The position numbers were made by a program, and so were the translations under genes. Under the pieces are notes generated by a model. That model made no database searches and was not told the origin of the DNA. It saw only the letters and a list, made by a program, of their open reading frames with translations. Positions 55,805-64,000 of a stretch of 64,000 nucleotides of DNA are shown here, one piece after another (within the stretch, counting starts at the first letter, position 1; each line of letters opens with the position of its first letter). Origin of the DNA: Chloracidobacterium sp. (GTDB lineage: Bacteria > Acidobacteriota > Blastocatellia > Pyrinomonadales > Pyrinomonadaceae); contig JADJTD010000001.1 of the NCBI GenBank assembly GCA_016711345.1, positions 3,038,001-3,102,000 of the forward strand, in the 5' to 3' direction.

Positions 55805-56719
55805 ATGGAAAACAGATCCAATCGCGTTGGTATCGAGGTTTCGAGTTCGCATTTTCTCGCCGTTTCGATTGATGAGAAAGACGCGATCGCCAAGACGTTC
55901 TCGTCACCTGTCGAAAAGGAAGAGGATCGTGCTGCTCAGCTTCTAGGTTTTGTTAAGAAACTGAAAGCGGAATTTGGCGATTTCACTAGTGCTGGCATTT
56001 CATTTCCTGGTTTAGTTGATAGAGAAGCTCAAAGGGTAGCGTTCTCGGCACAAATTCCGGAACATTCGGATATAGATCTTGTTGGTCAGATGCGTTCTGC
56101 AGCCGGCATTGAGGCCGTGATCGAAAACGATGCAAATGCTGCTGCTTACGGTGAGTTCGTGCTAGGTGCCGGACGCGGAAGTCGCAACCTTTTTTACATA
56201 ACGCTCGGCGAAGGTGTTGGTGGAGCATTTATCCTGAACGGTGAAATATGGCGTGGTGCTGCGGGCTTTGCTGGAGAATTTGGCTATGTGCCTATCGATT
56301 CCGAAGGAACAAAACTCGAAGAGGTTGCCTCAACCGTCAACATCATTCGCCGCATTCGCAGCCGAATTCATCAAGATAATACATCGTCTCTCAATAGTCT
56401 CGATGAGGAAGCGATCACGCTTGACGCGATCATTACAGCTGCGCTGAAGGAAGACGATTTTGCCCAGATGATGTTGCAGCGCACGGGAGCCTACGTCGGA
56501 AGTGCTGTTGCGAGTGTGATCAATCTCCTCAATATAGAAAAGATTGTTATTGGGGGCGAGATAATGAAGGCGAAGCATCTGGTTCTGGATGGTATCGTCC
56601 AGCGATCAAAAGAGCTTTCGTTCAGGCCTTCATTCGATTCTACAAAGATCGTAGAAGGCAAACTCGGCGAAAACGCAGCCGCTGCGGGAGCCGCCTTACT
56701 TGCACATCAGGCCGAGTAA
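55805..56719 (+). CDS. ROK family sugar kinase-like protein without the zinc motif
   Basis: A 304-aa ROK-family protein with the ASKHA fold: RVGIEVSSSHFLAVS (phosphate 1), AGISFPGLVDRE, ENDANAAAYGEFVLGAGRGS (with catalytic D), TLGEGVGGAFILNG (phosphate 2) and GEFGYVPID. The usual zinc-binding H and CxCGxxGC motif after GE-x-G are absent (GEFGY, then SEGTKLEEV), which separates it from typical glucokinases. The frame is open from a TTG at 55724 that lies inside a promoter; ATG 55805 with CAGG 5 nt upstream was chosen (55793 is an alternative). Probably a sugar or amino-sugar kinase; substrate unknown. Confidence 0.8.
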   Translation: MENRSNRVGIEVSSSHFLAVSIDEKDAIAKTFSSPVEKEEDRAAQLLGFVKKLKAEFGDFTSAGISFPGLVDREAQRVAFSAQIPEHSDIDLVGQMRSAAGIEAVIENDANAAAYGEFVLGAGRGSRNLFYITLGEGVGGAFILNGEIWRGAAGFAGEFGYVPIDSEGTKLEEVASTVNIIRRIRSRIHQDNTSSLNSLDEEAITLDAIITAALKEDDFAQMMLQRTGAYVGSAVASVINLLNIEKIVIGGEIMKAKHLVLDGIVQRSKELSFRPSFDSTKIVEGKLGENAAAAGAALLAHQAE

Positions 56720-56978
56720 TAAGCCGAAATCGAAAATATTTATTCTGCTTATTAACAAGGCTTATGTTGTTATATATTGCTTGATATGTGGAACGCGGTT
56801 ATTTTTCTATTGTGTGCAATTTGCAGATTTTAGAAGTTTTAGTAAAATCATTTACGGTTTACAGTACGCAATCTTAAGTCATACGTTTGTTCTTCGGCCT
56901 TTTTCCATTTCTGTTTCAAGATATGGAAAGCGCGAGAGGTCTAATTTTGTAAATTATTCTCCGCGGGAATTCTAGAAG

Positions 56979-57638
56979 ATGGCACAACTTTTTAATAAAA
57001 GTGCAAATAATATCGCCAAGATCAGCTTGATCATGGTGCCTATCCTCGGTGCGACTGCGTTTTTTGCTTTTACGCAGCTCGCCCGCTCATCTTATCTCAC
57101 GGGGCAGTATGTGGAAAAACAGCAGCCGGTGCAGTTTAGCCACAAGCATCACGTTGGAGATGACGGCATTGATTGCCGCTATTGTCACCAGACGGTAGAG
57201 ACGACCGGATCAGCAGGCATGCCGTCGACGCAGACATGTATGAATTGTCACAGCCAGTTGTTCGCAGACCAGCCGTATCTTGAGCTGGTGCGTGCAAGTT
57301 TCCGTGATAATAAGCCGATAGAATGGGAACGTGTTCACGATCTGCCGGAATATACATATTTTAATCACAGCATTCACATAGCGAAAGGTGTTGGTTGCTC
57401 GACTTGTCACGGCCAAATAGACAATATGCCTGCCGTTTACCAGGAAAGCACGCTGCAAATGGAATGGTGCATCGCATGTCACCGGGCTCCGGAGAATTTT
57501 ATTCGTCCGAAATCCGAGATCTACAATATGCAGTGGCAGGACAGAGACCTTGACACGGCAGAACGCAAACAATTGAAGGCCGATTATAAGATCAGAAGCA
57601 AAGAGATGATGACGAGTTGCTCAGTCTGTCACAGATAG
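56979..57638 (+). CDS. actA: Alternative complex III subunit ActA, pentahaem cytochrome c
   Basis: A 219-aa membrane-anchored cytochrome. One transmembrane helix at about residues 16-35, then five CxxCH haem-c sites starting at residues 66 (CRYCH), 87 (CMNCH), 140 (CSTCH), 164 (CIACH) and 214 (CSVCH). This matches ActA, the pentahaem subunit of alternative complex III (quinol:cytochrome c or oxygen-linked oxidoreductase). It opens the act operon; actB starts 29 bp later. The 259-bp upstream gap is A+T-rich with a weak promoter-like TTGCTT-17-TATTTT near 56776, and no gene. Confidence 0.95.
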   Translation: MAQLFNKSANNIAKISLIMVPILGATAFFAFTQLARSSYLTGQYVEKQQPVQFSHKHHVGDDGIDCRYCHQTVETTGSAGMPSTQTCMNCHSQLFADQPYLELVRASFRDNKPIEWERVHDLPEYTYFNHSIHIAKGVGCSTCHGQIDNMPAVYQESTLQMEWCIACHRAPENFIRPKSEIYNMQWQDRDLDTAERKQLKADYKIRSKEMMTSCSVCHR

Positions 57639-57667
57639 AGCTTATTTTGAGAGGAATCTGAATAATA

Positions 57668-60600
57668 ATGCCCAGCCCAGCAAGCAAAACAACATTTGCC
57701 TCACTTCGCGACCAGATTTTGGCGCTTAACGGGAAGGAGTATTGGCGTAGTATCGAGGAACATGCCGATACACCCGAGTTCAGGGATTTCATTTCTGAGG
57801 AATATCCGCATGAGATCGAGGAGTGGGACAGTAGCCTAAGCCGCCGTAATTTTGTAAAGGTAATGGGAGCTTCGCTTGCTCTCGCGGGGCTTAGCGGATG
57901 TGTTATTCAGCCTAGTGAAAAGATCGTGCCGTATGTTCATCCCGTCGAGGGAATGTTGCCGGGAAAGGCTAATTTCTTCGCGACGGCGATGTCTCTTGGC
58001 GGAGTCGCGACAGGTCTTCTGGCAAAAGCATACGAGGGGCGTCCGGTAAAGATAGAAGGAAATCCAAGCCATCCTGGAAGTCGCGGAGCGACCGACGTGC
58101 TTGCTCAGGCTTCGATCCTCGGGATGTACGACCCGGACCGCTCGCAAGAAGTTACCTACCGTGGAGGCTCGAAGACCTGGGAAGCTTTCTTGAATGAGGT
58201 GCGTGCCGCTGTCGAAGAAAATCGTAAGGACGGCGGTGCGGGAGTTAGGTTTTTGACCGAAACAGTCACTTCGCCAACGCTGATCGACCAGTTTGCGAAA
58301 GTTAAGGCCGAATTGCCCAATGCAAAATGGATACAGTACGAGCCGATCAATAAAGACAACGCTCTGGCCGGAGCAAAGATGGCATTTGGCTCGCCGGTGC
58401 ATACAGTCTATAAGTTTGATAAGGCAGAGCGAATTTTGTCGCTAGACGCGGACATTTTTTCAGGCTTTAACGTTGCCTACATTAAGGATTACAGCAAGGG
58501 CAAGGCGTTTTCGGAGGAGAAGAAAGAGATAAGCCGCCTTTACTGCGTCGAATCGACGATCAGCTTGACCGGTGCAAAAGCGGACCATCGTATTGCCGTC
58601 AAGCCGAGCCAAATAGCTGAAATTACAAAGGCGATTGCCAAAGCGGTCGGCGTTTCGGGGGCGAATTCAACATACACCGAAAACGCGGCATGGATCGCAG
58701 GACTCGCAAAAGACCTGTTGGCGCACAAGGGCAAATCGCTGGTTGTTGCAGGTGATAATCAGTCTCCGTTGGTTCACGCTCTTGCCCATGCTATTAATGG
58801 TGTTCTCGGAAATGCCGGTGAGACTGTGGTCTACACCGAACCGTTGTCGCCAAACTCAGACAAACTGCAGATCGAACAGCTTCGCGAACTTATTGGTGAT
58901 ATCGATAGCGGCCGTGTCAAGATGCTTGCCATCTTGGGCGGAAATCCGATGTACAACACTCCAGCGGACTTAAAGTTAAATGCTGAGCGCATGGCTAAAG
59001 TGCCGCTTTGTATTCATTTAGGCCTTTACTCCGACGAAACAGCTGAGTATTGCCATTGGCACGTTGCAGAGAAGCATTTTCTCGAAGGTTGGAGCGATGC
59101 TCGAGCATATGACGGAACGGCTTCTATCGTTCAGCCGCTTATACAGCCGCTTTATGACGGAAAGAGTATTCACGAAGTTGTTCAGCTCTTCTTAAGAGAG
59201 AATTTTGATAAGAAAGATCTCGACATTGTAAAAGAATATTGGCAAAAGCAGGATATCAAGGCAGCAGCAGCGGCTCCTGCAAAGGCCGAAGATAAGCTGG
59301 AATCGAAAGAGCAACACGACGGCAAAGAGGCCCTAAAAGCGTCAGCGTCGCCTACTGGCGTACCGGTCGCTGCAATTGCACCAAAGAATTTTGAAGACAA
59401 TTGGCGAAAGGCGGTCCACGACGGTATCATACCGAACACTGCCGCTGTGCCGAAACCGGTGACGGCAAATTCCACCTTTTTGGGTCAGCCAGAACTAAAA
59501 ACTGCGGCATCTGGTAGTCTTGAGATCGCAATTTTGCCTGATCCGTGTGTTTATGACGGTCGGTTTGTGAATAACGGGTGGCTGCAGGAATTGCCAAATC
59601 CGCTTAACAAGATCACCTGGGACAACGTTGCCCTTATCAGCCCTAAAACAGCCGCAGATCTTAAGATAAATGTCGATAACGACGCGAGGGAATTTGCTGG
59701 CGGGGCTCAGGGCAGGAGCTTTATCAATACAAAAGGCGGCAACCAGTTCTCTGATCTGGTAACGCTCACATATCAGGGCGGCAAGGTCGATAAGCCCGTT
59801 CCGATGTGGATCGCTCCGGGCCAGCCTGACGGTGTTGTGACGATTTACATGGGTTATGGCCGTACGCGTGCCGGAAAAGTCGGTAGCGGAATCGGCTACA
59901 GCGTTTTTGATATTCGCCGCTCGGATGCGATGGATCACGGCTTCGGCGACATCAAGGTGACGGGTGAGCAGACCGATATTGCGTCGACGCAGATCCACTT
60001 CAATATGGAAGGCCGCGATCTGCTGCGTGTTTGGGATATCGACACGATCGAAGAGAGCATTAAAAACGGCCACCAGCACAACGAATACGACAAGTCGATG
60101 TATCCGTACGAACAGCATCAGGCTGTTTATGAAAAGAATTACAGGTGGGGAATGTCGATCGACATTAATTCCTGCGTAGGCTGCAATGCTTGTGTTTTGG
60201 CGTGTCAATCAGAGAACAACATTCCGGTCGTGGGCAAGGAGCAGGTCAATCGCAGCCGCGAAATGCACTGGCTTCGTATTGACGCCTACTTTGAAGGCGA
60301 TATGGAGAATCCCGACGGGCCTCACTTCCAGCCGGTGCTTTGCCAGCAGTGCGAACAGGCTCCGTGTGAAGTCGTCTGTCCTGTTCATGCTACGGTTCAC
60401 AGTGCTGAAGGCCTTAACGACATGGTCTACAACCGCTGTGTCGGAACTCGATACTGTTCTAATAACTGTCCGTATAAGGTTCGCCGCTTTAATTTCCTGC
60501 TTTATCAGGACTGGAACACCCCTCAATATAAGCTAATGCGAAACCCGGAGGTTTCGATCCGTAGTCGTGGTGTGATGGAGAAGTGTACATATTGCACGCA

Positions 60601-60922
60601 GCGAATCTCGCAGGCACGTATCGAGGCTGAAAAGGATGGTCGCAAAGTACGAGACGGCGAGGTCGTGACTGCTTGTCAGTCTGCTTGCCCGGCGGACGCT
60701 ATCATCTTTGGAGACATAAGTGATCCGAACAGCCGTGTTGCGAAGGCGAAGAAGGATCACCGCAACTATAATCTGCTCAATGAGTTGAATACGCAGCCGC
60801 GAACGACATACCTTGCAGGGCTGAAGAACCAGAACAAGGAAATGCCGGATTATAAGCCGCATGTTCAAAAAGGCCATGGAACTGAAGAGGCAAAGCCTAA
60901 ACCGGGAGGCGAAAAACACTAA
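57668..60922 (+). CDS. actB: Alternative complex III subunit ActB, iron-sulphur protein
   Basis: A 1084-aa subunit. A twin-arginine type leader SRRNFVKVMGASLALAGLSG is internal (about residues 56-76), preceded by a 55-residue N-terminal segment, as in other ActB proteins. Residues about 80-790 are a molybdopterin-oxidoreductase-like domain that lacks the catalytic features. Residues about 830-1040 carry four cysteine sets for one [3Fe-4S]/three [4Fe-4S]-type clusters (SCVGCNACVLACQ near 836, QCEQAPCEVVC, CVGTRYCSNNC, CTYCTQ, ACQSACPAD). A Lys/Ala-rich insert lies at about residues 535-570. Electrons pass through it from quinol to ActA. Stop and actC start are contiguous (TAA-ATG). Confidence 0.95.
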   Translation: MPSPASKTTFASLRDQILALNGKEYWRSIEEHADTPEFRDFISEEYPHEIEEWDSSLSRRNFVKVMGASLALAGLSGCVIQPSEKIVPYVHPVEGMLPGKANFFATAMSLGGVATGLLAKAYEGRPVKIEGNPSHPGSRGATDVLAQASILGMYDPDRSQEVTYRGGSKTWEAFLNEVRAAVEENRKDGGAGVRFLTETVTSPTLIDQFAKVKAELPNAKWIQYEPINKDNALAGAKMAFGSPVHTVYKFDKAERILSLDADIFSGFNVAYIKDYSKGKAFSEEKKEISRLYCVESTISLTGAKADHRIAVKPSQIAEITKAIAKAVGVSGANSTYTENAAWIAGLAKDLLAHKGKSLVVAGDNQSPLVHALAHAINGVLGNAGETVVYTEPLSPNSDKLQIEQLRELIGDIDSGRVKMLAILGGNPMYNTPADLKLNAERMAKVPLCIHLGLYSDETAEYCHWHVAEKHFLEGWSDARAYDGTASIVQPLIQPLYDGKSIHEVVQLFLRENFDKKDLDIVKEYWQKQDIKAAAAAPAKAEDKLESKEQHDGKEALKASASPTGVPVAAIAPKNFEDNWRKAVHDGIIPNTAAVPKPVTANSTFLGQPELKTAASGSLEIAILPDPCVYDGRFVNNGWLQELPNPLNKITWDNVALISPKTAADLKINVDNDAREFAGGAQGRSFINTKGGNQFSDLVTLTYQGGKVDKPVPMWIAPGQPDGVVTIYMGYGRTRAGKVGSGIGYSVFDIRRSDAMDHGFGDIKVTGEQTDIASTQIHFNMEGRDLLRVWDIDTIEESIKNGHQHNEYDKSMYPYEQHQAVYEKNYRWGMSIDINSCVGCNACVLACQSENNIPVVGKEQVNRSREMHWLRIDAYFEGDMENPDGPHFQPVLCQQCEQAPCEVVCPVHATVHSAEGLNDMVYNRCVGTRYCSNNCPYKVRRFNFLLYQDWNTPQYKLMRNPEVSIRSRGVMEKCTYCTQRISQARIEAEKDGRKVRDGEVVTACQSACPADAIIFGDISDPNSRVAKAKKDHRNYNLLNELNTQPRTTYLAGLKNQNKEMPDYKPHVQKGHGTEEAKPKPGGEKH

Positions 60923-62380
60923 ATGTTGAACGAAGACAAAGACCTTCAACAAAAGCTTCACCCGGCCATGATCGAGGGCGACCATAATTTGGCAAGCGTC
61001 ACCGACAAGATCAGCGACGTTACGCTCAAGAAGCGAACGCCGTTCCATTGGTTTATTGGGTTCGGTATTGCGTTCATGATCGCACAGATGCTTCTGTTCT
61101 CGGTCATTTGGCTTCTCGCGAACGGTATCGGTATTTGGGGAAACAACCAACCAGTTGGTTGGGCATTCGACATTATCAATTTCGTCTGGTGGATCGGTAT
61201 TGGCCATGCCGGAACGTTGATCTCGGCCATTTTGCTGCTTCTTAATCAGAAGTGGCGAACGTCAATCAACCGTTTTGCCGAGGCAATGACCCTATTTGCT
61301 GTCGCCTGCGCCGCTATGTTTCCGCTTCTGCACACCGGGCGTCCGTGGCTGGCTGCGTATTGGCTGTTTCCGTATCCGAATACGATGGGCATCTGGCCCA
61401 ATTTTCGCTCGCCTTTAATTTGGGACGTTTTCGCGGTTTCTACGTATGCAACGGTTTCCGCCTTGTTCTGGTATGTCGGTTTAATACCCGATCTAGCAAC
61501 GCTTCGCGACAGGGCAAAGAACAAATATTTCAAGTTCGTTTATGCAGCCTTGTCATGGGGCTGGCGCGGTTCGGCGAGACACTGGCATCGTTATGAGATC
61601 ACATATTTGATCCTTGCCGGACTTTCGACACCTCTTGTGCTTTCAGTTCACTCGATCGTGTCATTAGACTTCTCGGTGTCGCAGGTGCCTGGCTGGCATG
61701 CTACCATCTTTCCGCCGTACTTCGTCGCCGGTGCTATCTTTGCCGGCTTCGCGATGGTTCTGATCCTTTGTATCCCGCTGCGTCACTTGTACGGGATGAA
61801 GGATTTTATTACGCATACGCACCTCGTTTATATGGGCAAGGTGATGCTCGCGACCGGTTTGATCGTGGTCTACGGCTACGCGATGGAGGCTTTTTTTGGC
61901 TGGTACAGCGCTTCGCAATACGAAGTCTTCATGGTCAAGAACCGAATCTGGGAAGGCCCGTATTGGTGGTCGTATTGGCTGCTTATCTTTTGTAACGGCA
62001 TCTCGATCCAATTTTTGTGGTTCAAGCGGTTCAGGGAAAGTGAGTTCTGGCTCTTCGTGATCTCGATCGTCGTTAGCGTCGGAATGTGGCTTGAGCGTTT
62101 CGTTATTATCGTAACAAGTCTGCACCGTGATTTTCTCCCGTCTTCGTGGGCGATGTACAGTCCGCAGGTTTTCGATTGGTCAATGTTCATTGGCACGATC
62201 GGATTTTTCTTTACACTGATCTACTTGTTTGTCAGGTTTGTGCCGATGATTTCGATATTTGAAGTCAGAACGCTGTTGCCTGAGGCAAATGTGCACGGGC
62301 ATCAGCAGGATTTCGAAGAAAATGTGAATGAGGTCGAATATACATACGACCGGACCGACCCGCCCGGATCAAAGAGCTAG
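60923..62380 (+). CDS. actC: Alternative complex III subunit ActC, NrfD-like quinol-site protein
   Basis: A 485-aa polytopic membrane protein of the NrfD/PsrC family with about ten predicted helices (for example FHWFIGFGIAFMIAQMLLFS at the first). It is the quinol-binding membrane subunit ActC, which contacts ActB on the periplasmic side. Motifs GIGHAGTLISAILLL, HTGRPWLAAYWL and RGSARHWHRYE are in line with the family. It starts directly after the actB stop and is followed by an unrelated oxidoreductase gene rather than actD. Confidence 0.95.
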   Translation: MLNEDKDLQQKLHPAMIEGDHNLASVTDKISDVTLKKRTPFHWFIGFGIAFMIAQMLLFSVIWLLANGIGIWGNNQPVGWAFDIINFVWWIGIGHAGTLISAILLLLNQKWRTSINRFAEAMTLFAVACAAMFPLLHTGRPWLAAYWLFPYPNTMGIWPNFRSPLIWDVFAVSTYATVSALFWYVGLIPDLATLRDRAKNKYFKFVYAALSWGWRGSARHWHRYEITYLILAGLSTPLVLSVHSIVSLDFSVSQVPGWHATIFPPYFVAGAIFAGFAMVLILCIPLRHLYGMKDFITHTHLVYMGKVMLATGLIVVYGYAMEAFFGWYSASQYEVFMVKNRIWEGPYWWSYWLLIFCNGISIQFLWFKRFRESEFWLFVISIVVSVGMWLERFVIIVTSLHRDFLPSSWAMYSPQVFDWSMFIGTIGFFFTLIYLFVRFVPMISIFEVRTLLPEANVHGHQQDFEENVNEVEYTYDRTDPPGSKS

Positions 62381-62388
62381 GTTTGGGA

Positions 62389-63825
62389 ATGAGTAATGGC
62401 GGTAATTTGAAAAAGGTAGCAGTCATCGGAGCCGGTCCGGCCGGAATGACCGCAGCCTATCAAGCCTCAAAGCAAAAGGACGTTGAGGTCACGTTGTTTG
62501 AAATAAGCGGCAGCGTCGGCGGACTTGCCAAGAGCATTACGCTGTGGGATCAAAAGGTTGATATCGGGCCGCATAGATTTTTTTCATCCGATTCAAGGGT
62601 GAACGAATTTTGGCTTGAGGTTGTTGAGAATAAGTATGAGATGGTCGATAGGCTGACCCGGATCTTTTATAACAACCGGTTCTTCTATTACCCGCTCAAG
62701 CCGCTTGATGCTTTTGCAAAACTGGGGGTTTTTGAAACAACCAGATGTGTTCTTAGCTATTTGAAAGAGAAATTGTCGCCGACGGAAGTTCGCGGAGACT
62801 TCGAAACGTGGGTCACGAGCCGTTTTGGTAAAAGGCTTTTTGAGGTTTTTTTTAAGACCTACTCTGAAAAGTTGTGGGGAATACGTTGTACCGAGCTCGA
62901 TGCAGACTTTGCCGCACAGCGGATCAAAAAGCTTTCGTTGATGGAAGCGGTAAAGAATGCATTCTTTGGCGGCGGCAAACATAAGACGCTGGTCGATCAG
63001 TTTGCTTACCCGATCGGCGGAACCGGAATGGTCTATGAGTTGATGGCCGAGAAGTTTCAGGCCAATGGCGGCAAGCTTAGGCTTAACACCGGAGTTGAGA
63101 AAGTCGTGACGGAGTACGAGACCGCTACCGGTTTGGTGCTCACGACTGGTGAGGAATTGAAATTTGACTATGTGGTTTCGACGATGCCGCTGTCGCTTTT
63201 GGTCTCACGGCTCGAAGAGGCTCCGGATGCGATCAGGGAAAAGGCCAATTCGCTGAAGTTCAGGAACACCATTCTGGTTTATTTGAACGTTGATGCAACG
63301 GAACTGTTCAAGGACAATTGGCTTTATGTTCATTCGCCATCTTTGAATTGCGGGCGAATTACGAACTTCCGGAATTGGGTGCCGTATCTGTACGGCGATG
63401 AAAAAACTTCCATTTTGTGTATGGAGTTCTGGTGCCAGGAAGAAGACGAAATGTGGCACATGCCCGACGACGATCTGATCGAGATGGGCAAAAAGGAGAT
63501 CAGGCAGACAGGACTGATCGGCGATGCAGAGGTCTTGGATGGCAAGGTTTATAGAATTAACCGGTGCTATCCGATATATTCGATGGGTTATAGAGAGATC
63601 TTAGAGCCGATCGAGGACTACTTGAAAACCGTAAAGAATTTGATGCCGATTGGGCGATACGGAGCATTTAAGTACAACAATCAAGACCATTCGATCCTGA
63701 TGGGGTTGCTGGCGGCAGAGAATATTTTGAATAACAAAGGAAATAACCTTTGGGAAATAAACACTGATTACGACGAGTATCAGGAAGCTTCGATAATAAC
63801 GAAAACGGGCTTGCAGAAGCAGTAG
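62389..63825 (+). CDS. FAD-dependent oxidoreductase (protoporphyrinogen-oxidase/UGM-like) inside the act operon
   Basis: A 478-aa flavoprotein. N-terminal dinucleotide fold KVAVIGAGPAGMTAAYQAS with the acidic strand TLFEISGSVGGLA, then DIGPHRFFSSDSRVNEFW, which is found in a protoporphyrinogen-oxidase/amine-oxidase-like subfamily often linked to polysaccharide or lipid genes. C-terminal GRYGAFKYNNQDHSILMGLLAA closes the FAD site. TTG 62383 is possible, but ATG 62389 was preferred. It starts 8 bp after actC and ends 6 bp before actD, so it is inserted in the operon on the same strand. Substrate and link to the complex are not known. Confidence 0.85.
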   Translation: MSNGGNLKKVAVIGAGPAGMTAAYQASKQKDVEVTLFEISGSVGGLAKSITLWDQKVDIGPHRFFSSDSRVNEFWLEVVENKYEMVDRLTRIFYNNRFFYYPLKPLDAFAKLGVFETTRCVLSYLKEKLSPTEVRGDFETWVTSRFGKRLFEVFFKTYSEKLWGIRCTELDADFAAQRIKKLSLMEAVKNAFFGGGKHKTLVDQFAYPIGGTGMVYELMAEKFQANGGKLRLNTGVEKVVTEYETATGLVLTTGEELKFDYVVSTMPLSLLVSRLEEAPDAIREKANSLKFRNTILVYLNVDATELFKDNWLYVHSPSLNCGRITNFRNWVPYLYGDEKTSILCMEFWCQEEDEMWHMPDDDLIEMGKKEIRQTGLIGDAEVLDGKVYRINRCYPIYSMGYREILEPIEDYLKTVKNLMPIGRYGAFKYNNQDHSILMGLLAAENILNNKGNNLWEINTDYDEYQEASIITKTGLQKQ

Positions 63826-63831
63826 CTGAGT

Positions 63832-64000
63832 ATGAAGGAAAATCTTCACGGAATAATGGCAGAATTTGACACGGCGACCCAGCTTGTCGATGCCGCGCGG
63901 CGTGTTCGCGACGCGGGCTATGTCAAGACCGATGCGTTTTCGCCGTTCCCGCTTCACGAGATCGACGAAGCTCTTGGCGTCAAGCGGAGCATTTTGCCCT
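63832..64000 (+). CDS. actD: Alternative complex III subunit ActD (DUF3341), 3' end outside window
   Basis: The first 56 codons of a gene cut by the window end. The start reads MKENLHGIMAEFDTATQLVD and continues ARRVRDAGYVKTDAFSPFPL, which matches the cytoplasmic N-terminus of ActD (DUF3341). ActD is a membrane-anchored subunit that packs against ActB/ActC. It confirms that the act operon continues past the inserted flavoprotein gene. Confidence 0.88.
   Translation, partial: MKENLHGIMAEFDTATQLVDAARRVRDAGYVKTDAFSPFPLHEIDEALGVKRSILP

Noticed and set aside
56700..56975. A 91-codon plus-strand frame upstream of actA
   Set aside because: A+T-rich, no ribosome site, starts inside the ROK gene, and the residues look random. 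More likely the promoter region of the act operon.

Overview
The window (about 50% G+C by eye) looks like chromosomal DNA of a Gram-negative, aerobic member of the Acidobacteriota, most likely class Blastocatellia (old subdivision 4, Pyrinomonadaceae-like). This is an inference from gene content: an alternative complex III operon (actABC...D), an ElbD-like ether-lipid type multidomain enzyme, a winged-helix/TM/beta-propeller regulator, delta-60 repeat surface proteins, and many palindromic intergenic repeats. No rRNA, tRNA, CRISPR array, transposase or prophage gene was seen. The window starts inside a methyltransferase gene and ends inside actD.

Layout. 1-6.2 kb: methyltransferase tail, a 1473-aa reductase/acyl-ligase/carrier/acyltransferase fusion and an SDR epimerase (lipid or fatty-alcohol chemistry). 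6.2-12.1 kb: a 33-aa membrane peptide, a PAS-PAS-GGDEF-EAL protein, an M19 dipeptidase and two NTF2-like secreted proteins. 12.1-18 kb (minus strand): TPR/TonB-like protein, secA and a two-gene unit of unknown envelope proteins. 18-24 kb: a helicase fragment cut off before a 24-bp perfect hairpin, an unknown secreted protein, a methyltransferase, a 214-bp GTTAAC-rich inverted-repeat element, a DNA glycosylase and an acyl-CoA synthetase carrying an in-frame palindromic repeat. 24-41.7 kb (almost all plus strand): SDR, cysteine-synthase-like gene, then a lysine/diaminopimelate cluster (lysC, dapE, dapB, dapA, dapD, a dapC-candidate aminotransferase, asd) interspersed with a trpF-like gene, an RNase II-type gene, membrane proteins and purB, purS, purQ. 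42-53.7 kb: a CadC-like regulator divergent from two tandem giant secreted proteins, each with 14 delta-60 repeats (2 x 7) plus a dockerin-like and a cohesin-like domain in the same chain. 53.8-56.7 kb: GHMP kinase, DedA protein, ROK protein. 57-64 kb: actA, actB, actC, an inserted FAD oxidoreductase, and the start of actD.

How the parts work together. The lysine cluster covers aspartate to LL-diaminopimelate by the succinylase branch; dapF and lysA are not in the window. The Act complex oxidises quinol in the respiratory chain. Imperfect palindromes of several families sit at gene junctions throughout; their arms run up to start codons, supply stop codons, or have entered a coding sequence, so several apparent N-termini are repeat-derived and the starts were moved downstream.
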